Source of the DNA: Chrysoperla carnea
Taxonomy: Eukaryota; Arthropoda; Insecta; Neuroptera; Chrysopidae
Reading direction: 5' to 3'
DNA: 64,000 bases
Assembly: GCF_905475395.1 (NCBI RefSeq)
Contig: NC_058339.1
Location: forward strand, 72,940,520-73,004,519
The notes beneath the pieces were generated by a model that saw only the letters and a list, made by a program, of their open reading frames with translations, made no database searches and was not told where the DNA came from. Of this stretch, positions 34,346 through 46,577 are shown piece by piece; position 1 is the first letter of the stretch, and each line of letters begins with the position of its first letter. The position numbers and the translations under genes were made by a program.

Positions 34346-35960
34346 AAATGGATATTGTTAAATGAGAAGTATAACTATTACGGTACAGAGCCTCGTAAAC
34401 CCGGTACCGGACGGTGAGCGGGAACTTTTAAAATTTAATTTATCATTAAATTTTACTGCTCCTGAAATGAACCACTTTTGAGTATTTCCTACTCATCTTA
34501 TTCGCGCCGTGCGTGAGTTTTTTTGGAGGCGTTTCCATGGTAACGACACACTACTTTAATTATAGAATTGTATGGATGCATATATAATTGTATGGATTGC
34601 ATTAATGACTTACATTGAAAATTTAATATTATTGTCCCACAAATTTAAATAAATAATTATGATAATTTACATTTGAAAAATAATATTTGTGCAATTTGAT
34701 TTCTTATTTTCACAATTTTTAATGCATTAAGTTTAATTAATTAATATTTTTCAATAATTTTAATTTGACATTTTCTATAACATTAACATATAAAGAATTG
34801 CAAATTAGTCATTACAGCCTCTTTTAACGCCAAAATTTTTCACCGGAAGCGCTGGTATCGATTTGATTGTCCCTACCATGACTACGCACGCAACGAATAC
34901 CTAAATCCGCCACTGTATTAAAATATAAATTCATGTAAAGAATGCAGAAAATTGTTAATGGAAAATTCTTTTTAATTATCTATTATTATGGATGATTATT
35001 AGTAACTGACTAATTATCATAATTATGTCATTTTACTTAAAAATAAATTTTTTTAAAGGCAAACTATACCTAATATAACTGTCGTCATAATTTAAGACCT
35101 TTAAGGCTTTATTTTCCTAATATCTTTTCTTAGCGATTGTAATTTATGTTCTTCCTAATTCTATTAATAAAAATTTGATCAATTATAGTCTCGGGAAAGA
35201 GCTCTGAAAACCTCAGGACACTAAATTGCGTAGTTTAGTTTCCAAATATTTTTTTTCGAAACTATGAAAGTTAGAAGGTGTGTGAATTGGTATACAGTTG
35301 CGAGTTGTTAATCTATAAAGTCTAATTGACATGCAAAAGCATTTTTCAGTAGTTAGCGTGTTTTCTTTCGATTAAATGCAATAATGACATATTTTTAAGT
35401 TGCATTTGCTCCGAAAGTTGACAATTTTCTAAAAAATGGTTTCGATAAAAAATGTTAGTTTTTTTGTGAGTATCAATGTTCTAATTTAAACTATTATTAT
35501 TTTTAAGACTTATTATCTCTTACCCTTTAAAATCTAAATTGGTTATTAAAGAAACCCGAAGAACTAGGTCAAATCTGATGTCAGAACAATTTTTGTTCAG
35601 GTCATTTTTAAATAGGTGGCTGCTCTGATTAAAATGGTCCATGCTGTATACAGGGTGTACAAGTAATTCTTAGTTAAATCATTGAATCTTTTTTGACAAT
35701 TTTTTTTGATGAAATTGCAATGTTTATAATTTTTAAAATACTTTATGAATGAAAAAAAAATTATTTTATTAATTATAATAGGAAGATGTTTCCAACATAA
35801 TTACACTTTTTAAAACATTTTTCACACCCTCCCAATTTTGCTGTCCCTGAAAATATGCCGCCCTGGGCACTAGCCCCGAGTGCCTCTAGTATAAATTAAA
35901 CGCTGCTATCATGATAGTATGCCTTGGACATCCTTCATGATTTAGTCTATCTACACAACT
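34346..35960. other. Intergenic AT-rich region
   Basis: Scraps of dispersed repeats. The segment 35265-35330 (AAGTTAGAAGGTGTGTGAAT) is the complement of a block near 5205-5255. TATACAGGGTGTACAAGTAA at 35645 resembles a DNA-transposon terminus. GCCGCCCTGGGCACTAGCCC at 35860 resembles hAT subterminal sequence. No gene is seen. Confidence 0.45.
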
Positions 35961-36357
35961 TTGTTCATAAAATTACCTAAATAGCCCATTTTCGATTGTC
36001 TGCCTGTCTGTCGTCTGCTCGTCTGTCATCACGATAACTCAAAAAAGAGATATCAAGCTAAAATTTTTATAGCGTGCTTAGGACGTAAAATGTGAGGTCA
36101 AGTTCGTAAATGAGTAACATACGTCAATTGGGTTTCTTATCAAAAAATAAACAACTTTTGTTTGAAAAATTTTTTTAGTAAATATCACTGTTTACCCGTT
36201 AGAGTGCAAATTATGCGCAAATTGTATAGTATGTATTATATGAGAATGTCAGTTATATGTGGGTGACATGTATGTATGTGTAATGTGATAGAGTAATCAA
36301 CACTGTCTATGCATGGTATTTCAACTATTAATTCAGTCAATTGTTTGTTTTCATTTG
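35961..36357 (+). mobile_element. HINE-like element, 5'-truncated (copy C)
   Basis: Starts within the TTGTTCATAAAAT block, keeps a diverged GTCY core (about 35997-36026) and the 3' end TCATTTG. The sequence directly after it (36358-36481) is TTAA-family MITE, so this copy inserted into that element. Confidence 0.7.
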
Positions 36358-36481
36358 TTATTCTTATTTTTCGTCTACATTCATGAAGTTATTACAAAAT
36401 TCAACTTAAAAGTTGAAAATAAGGTACAAATCATTTTAACCACAAGTCTAAATTTGTGTTGGCGCTCGTACTACCTTAAGT
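36358..36481 (+). repeat. TTAA-family MITE, 3' end fragment
   Basis: TTGAAAATAAGGTACAAAT then GTTGGCGCTCGTACTACC and TTAAG match the right end of the full copy at 36804-37446. Confidence 0.65.
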
Positions 36482-36803
36482 TTTATAATAAATTGAATGA
36501 ATGCTTCTTTTTTAAAGCTTGCCGTAAATAAGTTGTTAAGTTATTCAGACATGATTATTTTTTTTTTCAAATATAATAAAAGACGAACTCATTCACGATA
36601 TTTATAGTTTCTCATATCAAACATTCAACACATAATATGATAATTTGTGTAGGATCCGATGCTGAACTCTCTATAGTCCTAGCACTAGGAGCGATTCTCC
36701 TGGCCCACACCCAAAAAATGTGAGTTATTCGAAAATTATCAAGGAATATAGAAATTTCGATTATTTCAATAAATAAAAAAGTTCCACAGATTTTTTGACT
36801 TAT

Positions 36804-37446
36804 TTAAGGATGTACGAGCACCAAGGAAAAAATTTTAAATAAATAGCTTAATTTTTTTTATATGAAGTTGGACTATGTCCAAATCAATTCTGAAAATTTT
36901 AAGGATAAGTTGTCTGATTGTTTAAATAAAAAAATGACTTTCCAAGTACGCATATTTATCATTCGTTTTATGGGAAAACGATAGAAGGATGATATGTTTT
37001 CATAAATTTCTCCAAAACGAGTCAGTGGAAACTAAAAAAAAAAACTATTTAAAATAAAGTTAAAATTAAATTATTGAAAAATAAACTCGTTGTGCTCGAC
37101 TAATTAAGGATGTATGAGCATGGTAGTGTGGGTAAAAATTTAAAAAAATATATATTTTCAAGTTTAATGATGTTTGAATATGTAATAACTTGACAATATA
37201 AGACGAAAAGTAAGAACAAAATTTTTTTATATCTGGATTAATTTACAAAATAGCGAAAATTGAAAATTTTGTTTAATTATTTAGCTTTCGATATTTCGAA
37301 ATTCAAGGCAGATATTGAAAAGTTTTATTCTTATTTTTCATCTACATTTATGATGTTATAACAAAATTCTTCATCAAAGTTGAAAATAAGGTACAAATAA
37401 TTTAAACCCTAAATCTAAAATTGCCTTGGTGCTCGTACTACCTTAA
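36804..37446 (+). mobile_element. TTAA-ended MITE family, full-length copy 2
   Basis: 643 bp. The left end TTAAGGATGTACGAGCACCA is matched by the right end TGGTGCTCGTACTACCTTAA, an inverted repeat of about 27 bp that continues with AGG/CCT. An internal subterminal-like block, AATTAAGGATGTATGAGCAT near 37103, suggests an old nested or composite origin. No coding capacity. TTAA at both ends could be a piggyBac-type duplication or part of the inverted repeat. Confidence 0.75.
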
Positions 37447-37915
37447 CACCTGAAAAAAGACTGAAAAATCGAAAAGTTTTAAAGTTTATGAATTTTAAAA
37501 TAACTTAACGTGTTTTCAAGTTTCCCCTCAATGGACCACGAAAGTCTCTTGAGCGCATCGACTAATCTGGTCAATTGAAATGAGAACAAATCTCCTTCTA
37601 CCTAATCAGTAACAACAGTAATCATGTAATGTGACTCTTAACTCCTCAAACACTTAACAAAAGTATGAATATGGCTTTTAGGAGACGAGACAATAACTCT
37701 CAAAAAAACATTAAAAAAAATTGTCGCTCAAAGGGCTCTCGTGTGGGAAAGGTGGACAATCGAAGGCTACCAGACAGATTTACGAGGATTAAAACAAAAA
37801 AACAGACACAACAACATTTTGTTTCAGCCCTGGCCTAAAGAAAAGGCCCCTTGGTCTTAAGGCTTGAAAATGAAAGATTTTCGTAATAAAAAAAATAGCA
37901 CTTAATCTTTTTTTT

Positions 37916-38476
37916 TACACCATGTATATATGAAATATACACAGTATATTAAGTTTAGTCCCAAGTTTGTAACGTTTAACGATGCTACGAAAAAAATTTT
38001 GGTATAGGTGTTCATAGAATCTTCTAATTAGTCCATTTTCGGTTGTCCGTCCGTCCGCCCGTCCTTCATGTGTCAACTCGATAACTCAAAAATGAACAAA
38101 GATATGAAGTTGAAATTTTTACAGCGTACCCAGGACGTAAAAAGTAAGGTCGAGTTCGTAAATGAGCAACATTGGTCAATTGTTTCTTGGGTCCGTAGGA
38201 GCCATCTTGTAAACCGTTAGAGATAGAACAAAAGTTTAAATGTTAAAAATCTTCCTTATCAAAAAGTAAAAATTTTTCTTTAAAACATTTTTTCGTAAAA
38301 GTCACTGTTTACCAGCGAGGTCGCAAACTAAGCGCAAATTGTATTGTATGTATTATATGGGAATATCAATTATATATGTGTGACATGTGTATGTATGTGT
38401 AATGTGATAGAGTAATCAACACTGTCTATACATGATATTTCAACAATTAACTCAATCAATTGTTTGTTTTCACTTG
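37916..38476 (+). mobile_element. HINE-like element, near full-length (copy D)
   Basis: Runs from TACACCATGTATATATG to TTTTCACTTG, with a (GTCY)n core at about 38044-38068 and the 3' near-palindrome CAATTAACTCAATCAATTG. It is very similar to copies A and E. Confidence 0.75.
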
Positions 38477-39413
38477 TTTTGAGTAAGATCGTGTGACTTG
38501 TAGTTGAAATTGACAAATAACCTTAAAGTTAAAGTTTATGATTTCGATTTTCGGAATTAAAACAAGAATTATCTATCGAGAACTTAATAAAATAATGCGA
38601 CTCTTCAGTCCTTTTACAAACGTAAAAAATAACTAATTATAATTGAACTGACTCAACTGACTCCTATTATCAATTTTAATAAACACGAGGTTCTCCATTA
38701 AGAGCATCCTATATATGAGACAGTTCCACATTATTCATCATTAATTTAAACAGCTGAAAAATCTATCCTGTTATATCCTGTTGAAAATTTGCTTACACAA
38801 TTTGGTTTTTTTTATTTAATGTCTTGATGAATTTTTTGCGATTTTATTTAATTTAAAAAAAAAGTTCATTCAATATTCTTCGTTGATTTGCCATCGCTTC
38901 CACCATTTTAACGCACAGTTAAGATGACATAGTATGATTTAGTTCATAAAATAAAAAAAATTGCATGTGTAAAAGCAGTAAAAATATGAAGACTGTGATT
39001 TATTTGTAAATCTAATAATTAAATTGCTTTCTTTTAGTCGTTTTCCTTAAAAATATAGACTTATGCACTTGTTTTCTTATCGAAATATCATGTTTTTTCG
39101 TGGTATGTATGTAAATTGAGCTCATGTTGAGGAAATATAGCTATTCAAAAGCATGAAAATACAAAAATTGCATTTCAATAAAATGTCTCTAACAATACGA
39201 AACTTTAAATGTAGGGTAAATATAACTTTAGTGAAAGAGTTCTGCTGCTCACGAGGTTTTAATATAATGAATTTTTCATTAACATGTGTTTTCTAACTCG
39301 TCAAGTGCATGCGTACTTTATACCTCTATTTGGGTAAGACTGCTTTGTTCTTGTGTAGTACATTTCATATAATTTGAACTTCATTTAATAAAACTTGATT
39401 TGGATGTAGTTAT
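38477..39413. other. Intergenic AT-rich region
   Basis: No gene or clear repeat is recognised. Confidence 0.45.
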
Positions 39414-40053
39414 TTAAGGTAGTACGAGCGTCAAGGCAATTTTAGATTTAAGGTTGAAATTATTTGTGCCTTATTTTCAACTTTGATGATTTTGCAATAA
39501 CTTCATGAATGTAGACGAAAAATAATAATACAATTTTTCGATATCTGCCTTGATTTTTGAAATATGGAAGATAAATAATTAAACAAAATTTTTAATTTTC
39601 GATATTTTGAAAATTACTCCAGATATAAAAAAATTGTATTCTTACTTTTCGTCTTATATTGTCAAGTAATAACAGAATTCATCATCAAAATTGAAAAAAT
39701 ATATTTTTTTAAATTTGTGTTCCCACTACCGTGCTCATACATCCTTAATTAGTCGGGTTCAACGCTTTTTTTTTTCAATAATTGATTAAAGTTTTAACTT
39801 TAATTTAAACAGTTTTTTTTGTTTTAATTTTCACCGACTAGTTTTGGAGAGATCTATGAAAACATATCATTCATCTACCGTTTTACCTTAAAATCGATGT
39901 TAAATATGCCTACTTTTGAAGTCATTTATTTATTTAAAAAAGCGGGCAACCTCCCCCTAAAATTTTCAAAATTGATTTAGACTTAGTCCAACCTCCTTTA
40001 AAAAAATATCAAGCCTTTTATGCAAAATTATCCTGGCGCTCGTACATTTGTAA
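39414..40053 (-). mobile_element. TTAA-ended MITE family, full-length copy 3 (inverted)
   Basis: 640 bp, opposite orientation to copy 2. It starts TTAAGGTAGTACGAGCGTCA and ends CCTGGCGCTCGTACATTTG with a degraded terminal TTAA. The interior order is the reverse complement of 36804-37446. Confidence 0.75.
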
Positions 40054-41989
40054 GTTAAAACACATGAAATTGTATATAATTTCGAGGTAGAAAAAAGAAT
40101 ACGTAACCTTGACATTGTTAAACTACGCAGAAAGTTAATTGAAGCATTTGTTATATTTTTTTAAAATATTGTGTTTGTATAAACAAAACATACGATTCTA
40201 GAACAAGGACTAGCCCGTTCCGTCCGCCAACAAGGCGACAATGATTTGGTAGTTTTTGTGTTTCCCTTCTTTTTTCTATAATTATTAATTTGTTTTTTTC
40301 ATTTTTATATATACCATATTTTTGATAAGGTTGCGAAAATATATTTCATTAGGCACAAAAAAATGCAACAAAATAACTCATGAGCAGCAGAATTCCATCA
40401 CTAAAATCATATTGCCCTCTCATATGAAGTTTCGTCAAATTTAGAAATTTTCTCAGCTAAAATATCATGTGTTAAAAACTAATTTATTTGGATGCCTGTT
40501 TCTAGTTGCTCCCTAAAAATAATTAAAAATAAGAGGACTTTTCGTCTTAGAATTGTATTTTCTACCTGATGCAACAAAGGCGTACGTTACTCCTGGAACA
40601 TGTAGTATTTATTTTCAAAATTTTAGCACTTTGAGTGTAAATTGTTTTCACGAAGGTTTATTTTTATTTAATTTTTGTTCGAATGTTGTAAATCGATGTT
40701 TTTTTTTATTATTATTCAAAAATTTTCAGGATCCTGTCAAGTTGAGTTTCTACTATAATTGAGATAGTAAGAACTATCCAGGATCCTGAGAAGTTTTGTT
40801 TATGTGCCACGTTGAAAAACCTGAACGGATTGGGAAAAACTTTCGTACATCAAATAGTTTATAATCTGGACTAACACATGGAATATTTTATTTCTTCCTG
40901 GGCTCTATTCTATAATCCATTCAGACAGACACTGTCTGTTTCCTTCTGCTTTATTTTTTTATTAATTATTAGTATTGCGACCGAAAAAAAAACGACATCG
41001 GGGTTTTAACGGAAATACAAGTTTTGAGGGTCCCTGATTTTATAAAAGTATGTCTGTAACCAAGCTGGAGCCTTCAATTTTCAACCAATTTTCTCAAACT
41101 CAGGAAAATGGGATTTTCTAGGGAGAGGCTGAGGAGACAGCAGTGAAACTTTGTATTAGGGTTTATATCAACAAGTTCCTATGTTTGATATAACTCCCCT
41201 CTGGGACCCCTCTCCCTGGAGCCGTGGAGCTGGAGGGAATGGAATCGTCAAAAGTGGTCGAATCAACCCTACCCAAAATTGATAAAATATTATTTAAAAT
41301 GTCTTTTTAAGTAACTTTTGTAACTTGGTAATCTTTGCTCAACCTCACCCTTACCAAACTACGCCCTTCTAAATATTATAATAAATCCAATAAATACCTA
41401 AGCCTGTTCACTGTTCCTCATTACTTGTTTTTAAATAATTCTTACAATTGGCTGCGCTTTCAATAAAAATATTACGAGAAAAATATATCAATTTTATAAT
41501 ATAATAAAGTCCTGTCCGATGTTTCGGACCGTTTATTTAAATAGCTATACATCTAAAACTTTAAAATATTTTAACTGTTCCGGTTAACATAGGCTAAAGA
41601 ACGTTGAAATCTTGATAAAAGACTGAATTTCGTAACTAGAATGTCCAAAAATATCCGATTAAAATCAGAGTCAATTTCGTCATAGTTTGTTGAACGAACA
41701 ACCCATACTGATTTGTTTATTAGTGTATTTTGTGACGTAATTTGGTAGGATTTTCTTCTTATATGAAATGAATTGTAGAACAACATTTTATGTTTTTAAT
41801 AAGTTATGGAATTTGTATCAAAGTTTTCTGAACATTATGTTTAGACTGTTTAGAGTAAGTAATGTTGAATGCATCCATCAATCATTTGATATACATTAAT
41901 AACGTAAATAAAAAAACTATAAAGCAGAAGAGATCCATCTTTAAGGTCATATTTCCCCTCACTGAATGCTTGTTATTATTTAATGTTTT
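40054..41989. other. Intergenic AT-rich region
   Basis: No gene is supported. CAGGATCCTGTCAAGTTGAG (40727) and CCAGGATCCTGAGAAG (40778) make a small inverted or duplicated motif. The rest is unrecognised. Confidence 0.45.
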
Positions 41990-42130
41990 TATACCATGTA
42001 AATATGAAATATATCAAGGTATACTAAGCTTAGTACTAAGTTTGTAACGCTTTTAAAAATATTGATGCTACGAACAAAATTTTGGTTTAGGTTGTTGATA
42101 AAATCACCTAATTAGTCTATTTACGATTGA
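41990..42130 (+). mobile_element. HINE-like element, 5' fragment (copy F)
   Basis: TATACCATGTAAATATGAAA through GATGCTACGA and ATTAGTCTATTTACGATTG. It ends where the GTCY core should begin. Confidence 0.65.
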
Positions 42131-42838
42131 TTGAGAAGAAATAGCTATATATATAAACCCCTTAAATCAAGTTTTAAGGTTTATAAAATGGATTTATAAT
42201 ACACCCTCTCCCCTTTCCGTTGACCTTCGATACAGTGAATAAGTGTATATTTTACGGGAAAAAATGAGTAATAATGCAATGCGGAAACTTATGAAATTGT
42301 TATAAAAAAAACATAACAAACTATGTATCGATTTTAAAAATCCTGTTTTAATTAAGGTAGTATAGCAGTATCGAGACTGTAAAAAGTTTAGTCAAATCAG
42401 TAATCGTTTTCGAATTGTTTTTTACAATTAATGATTAAAAAAATTTATAGTAAATAAATAACACAATAATGATATTTTATTGATCAAATTTAAAACGTAT
42501 TAACAATAATTAAAAATCATAACATTTTTAAAAACTGAGTTGGCAAAAATTTAACTGTCAAATTCAATGATCAACTGTTGTTTAAATTCACTAACATAAT
42601 ATCAACTTTTTTTTTTTTTTTTTCAAAAGGCAACATAATTTTAATTTATATATTACTAGCTTGATACTCGTCCGCTTCACTAGCTCCACCTCTCTCGATC
42701 TCACTCACTTATGCCCCTTCCATAACATTCGAAGGGATTGTTTTAAACAGCTAAAATATCTTTTTCACGTAATTTTTGAGCTCAATATGAATTTTTCATT
42801 ATATATTGACTGTGCTACTAGTGAAAATAGATAAAAGA

Positions 42839-43186
42839 TATACTGGTTGTTTAATTTACATCTTCGCATATTATATCTCCAACGAGTATGAGAGAGTACA
42901 TATGTATACATTAAGCAGTGTGTATAAGAAAGAGGTGTTATAGGTATGTTTTTTGCATGAGCTGTATGTAGCTTTCCTTAAGTCGATAAAGGCAAACAGC
43001 AGCAATAGAACCATCATACAGCTTTAGGCGAACCGAAGTTACAATACATGCAAGAAAACATACACCTCTTTCATATAACCCGTATAACACCTCTTCCTTA
43101 TACACACTGCTTAATGTATACATATTTACTCTCTCATACTCGTGAGAAATGTACTATGCGAAGATGTAAATTAAACAATCAGTATA
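42839..43186. mobile_element. Foldback MITE, 348 bp, about 105 bp arms
   Basis: Left arm TATACTGGTTGTTTAATTTA through GCAGTGTGTATAAGAAAGAG. The right arm is its complement, including CTCTTCCTTATACACACTGC and ending AACAATCAGTATA. Arm identity is very high by eye, suggesting a relatively recent origin. Reading frames on both strands are mirror artefacts. Confidence 0.8.
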
Positions 43187-44662
43187 AAACAATTATATTT
43201 TGTGCGATGATTCATGCATCATGCATCCATCCATCGATCGCATCGTTTACTACAAGCTAACAACTAACAAGCATTCATGTTTCACATCATTGAACACATG
43301 GCTTTTATTGTGACCATGCTTTTTATTTAAATCTTCCCTGAAAATATAGACTTATGCACTGTATCGAAGGTGTCGAAGGAACCGAAAAAAACCACCTGTT
43401 GTTCATAACAACGTCAACAGTTTTTAGACATCCACGTGATATACACTTCCGTATGATTATAGACTAAGAGCCCATGTTAAATTTTTCGAGTGAAATGACC
43501 CATCAAGAATCATGTTAAAAAAGATGCTCCTATATGTAACAAGTGAAATTTACAAAATTTAAAAAACCCCCGACAAATGCGATTTATTCCTTGAAACTGA
43601 TTTTTGGAAACTTTGCTATAAAATGTTTTCAATCGAGTCGGTTCAACCATTTAGGGGCAACGATGCCGCTGACAAACACATAGACGCACAGTGAACACTT
43701 GAAACTTATAACACTCCTTCTTAAATCAATATCAAAGTGATGGCCAAGGACATCAGATGAGATGAAAAAGATACTTTTCATCTCAAAGAAAAAAGAAAGA
43801 GAGCTATCATTTTTTGGGACAAATTTTTGGAAATATTTTAATTGAAATTGAAATATTTAAGTTGACTTTTCAAGTTGTTCTTTTGAATTGTTTTAAATTA
43901 CCTAATTATTTTACCATTTCCCTTTTCGAAATGAATTGAACCAGGTTTATTTGACCATTCAATTCCATAGTATTATTTATATGTCTTGCCTTTTCCAAAC
44001 TGAATCGATTTTGAAGATCATCGCCAAGTTTTTAGTTTTTTCGGGTACCTAAGCTCGCACATGAAATATAACTAAGAACACTCTCCATTAAATGGCCTTT
44101 CGAATGTAACCAAAAAAATTAAAATCGGTTCATCCGTTTACGCGCTACGATACCACAGACATACACACATAGCGGTCAAACTTATGACATCGCTTCTTTT
44201 AGTCCAAGTTCAGTATGGGAAGTTTAAAAAAATTTTTGATCTGCCGTCAATTTCCGAAGTCTTACCTGATTTATTTTTGTACGCCGTTTATGTAATTCGT
44301 ACATATTTGTACGGCGTTGACACGGGTGTGACATTCATATTCTCTTCTGTAATCGCTTGTACCGCGCAAAACTGACGCCATGGTGCTTAAACTTACTTTT
44401 ACATATAGGAACATCTTTTTCAACAAAATTCCTGGTGGGTCATTTCACCAAAAAATTTTTAGTATAATCAGTAAATACTAGAGTTTGGGATTAATAAAGT
44501 TGTCCATCCCTGATAAGCAGTTTTGTTTGAAAATATTTCAAGGTTTTGAGCGAAAAACACAAAAATTCCGTTTTAATAAAAAGAGTTTAACAGTAAGAAA
44601 TATTAAATGATGGGAAAACATGACTTTAGTGAAGAAGTTGTACTACATACAAATTTTTTTTT
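43187..44662. repeat. Fragments of the 'GGGTACGGAACCCTAA' dispersed family
   Basis: Blocks at 43632-43725 (GTCGGTTCAACCATTTAGG, CTTATAACACTCCTTCTT) and 44040-44195 (AAATCGGTTCATCCGTTTAC, CGCTACGATACCACAGACAT) belong to the same family as copies at 45388-45640 and 63362-63545. This motif set is common in insect non-autonomous elements. No gene. Confidence 0.55.
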
Positions 44663-45206
44663 TATACCATGTATATATGAAATATACACAGTATATTAAG
44701 TTTAGTCCCAAGTTTGTAACGCTTAAAAATATTGATGCTACGAAAAAAATTTTGGTATAAGTGTTCATAGAATCATCTAATTAGTCCAATTCCGGTTGTC
44801 TGTCTGTCTGTCCGTCTGTCATCACGATTACTCAAAAATGAAAAAAGATATCAAGCTGCTGGGTACGTAAAAAGTGAGGTCAAATTCGTAAATGAGCAAC
44901 ATAGGTCAATTGAGTCTTGGGTCCGTAGGACCCATCTTGTAAACCGTTAGAGATAGAACAAAAGTTTAAATGTAAAAAATGTTTCTTATAAAAAAATAAA
45001 CAGCTTTTGTTTGAAACATTTTTTCGTTAACATCACTGTTTACCCGTGAGAGCGCAAATTATGAGCAAATTGTATAGTATGTATTAATATGGAAATATCA
45101 GTTATATATGTATGAAATGTATGTATGCGTAATGTGACAGAGTAGTCAACACTGTCTATACATAGTGTTTCAACAATTAACTCAATCAATTTTTTGTTTT
45201 CACTTG
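44663..45206 (+). mobile_element. HINE-like element, near full-length (copy E)
   Basis: TATACCATGTATATATG to TTTTCACTTG, with a GTCY core at about 44796-44820. An internal deletion removes the AAATTTTTACAGCGT block present in copies A and D. Confidence 0.75.
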
Positions 45207-45387
45207 TTTGTTATTAAAAATATTAAATTACTAAACTTTATCATAATTAGTTCACAAGATGTTGGTTGCCTTAATTGTGACTTTTTAATTTTTAAATTAT
45301 TTTATTTTATATGCAGAAAAAAAAGTTACTAGAAGTTACCCGCCCGCTTCGGTGGACAATTTTAACTTTAACAAGTGAAATTTTTTG

Positions 45388-45640
45388 GGTACGGAACCTT
45401 AACTCACACTTGAAAAGTATCTTAGAACACTCTTCATTAAATTGCCTTTTTCCTTAGAGCCATCGCCTACTTTTTAGTTGTACCGGGTAGGGAACCCTAA
45501 ACTCGTACTTGAAACATAGTTAAAAACACTCCGCATTAAATTAACTTTCAAACGAAACAAAAAAATCCAAAACGATTTATCCGTCTAGGTGCTACGATGC
45601 CACAGACAGATACACAGACACACATATATCCTTCACTTTC
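45388..45640 (+). repeat. 'GGGTACGGAACCCTAA' family, two adjacent partial copies
   Basis: GGGTACGGAACCTTAACTC at 45388 and GGGTAGGGAACCCTAAACTC at 45484. The latter continues with AAACGAAACAAAAAAATCC and GGTGCTACGATGCCACAGAC. ACCCGCCCGCTTCGGTGG just upstream (45339) is a typical 5' start of this class of insect element. Confidence 0.6.
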
Positions 45641-46179
45641 CTTGCCCTCACTTATCCCTCGTTTTTTCTCTCAAATTTTGAAATGAATTTCTCTTGGCTT
45701 TCTCAAACTTTGAAGTGGCAGCCCACCATACATAAATAATCCTTCCGTCGATCGGAGGGCCCTGGGTAAGTGCTAAGCGTGTCTAGTGGAAAGGATGGGT
45801 CTGATTTGGTTAGAGGTTTAAGCGTGAAAACGTAACAGCAGACAGACAGAGTAATTTTCTCATTTATAATATTTATGTGTGTATCCTTGAATAATTATAG
45901 TACAAATGTTTTTGTCCGGTTACTAAGTCTGTTACTATTGCATCATTAGCATCAAGATGTATTCTAATGCAAATCACATATTTTTAAATGAATCCATTAG
46001 AGCAGCTTTTTTCAGATGATATTATAGACAGACTGACTGAGTTAGGCGGATATAAGTATCTGTACAATGCCAAAGGTTACACTTACAAAATTATTATTGC
46101 AGATTAGATACCTTTTTTGTATGAAGATGGTACCCCCGCAATAAAAATAACAATCAAATTAATATTCTGATAATATTAA
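45641..46179. other. Intergenic sequence
   Basis: AT-rich, no supported gene. Confidence 0.4.
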
Positions 46180-46577
46180 ACGAAGTTAAAATCTTAATAA
46201 ATTATTGAAAACAAAAAAACCCGTTGTGCCCGACTAATTTAGGATGTATGAGCAGAGTAGTGGGGACACAAAATTTAAAAAAATATATATTTTCAATTTT
46301 GATGGTGAATTATGGTATAACTGGACAATACAAGACGAAAAATAAGAATAAAAATTTTCGATGTCTGGAGTAATTGTCAAAATATCGAAAATTGAAAATT
46401 TTGTTTAATTATATAACTTTTGATATTTCGAAAATCAAGGCAGATATCGTAAAATTGTAATTTTATTTTTCATCTACATTCATGGCGTTATAACAAAATT
46501 CATCATCAAAGTTGAAAATAAGGTACAAATAATTTCAACCCTAAATATAAAATTGTCTTGGTGCTCGTATTATCTTA
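46180..46577 (+). mobile_element. TTAA-family MITE, 5'-truncated copy 4
   Basis: Contains CGACTAATTTAGGATGTATG, TCGATGTCTGGAGTAATTG and the right end TTGTCTTGGTGCTCGTATTA. The left terminus is missing. Confidence 0.65.
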
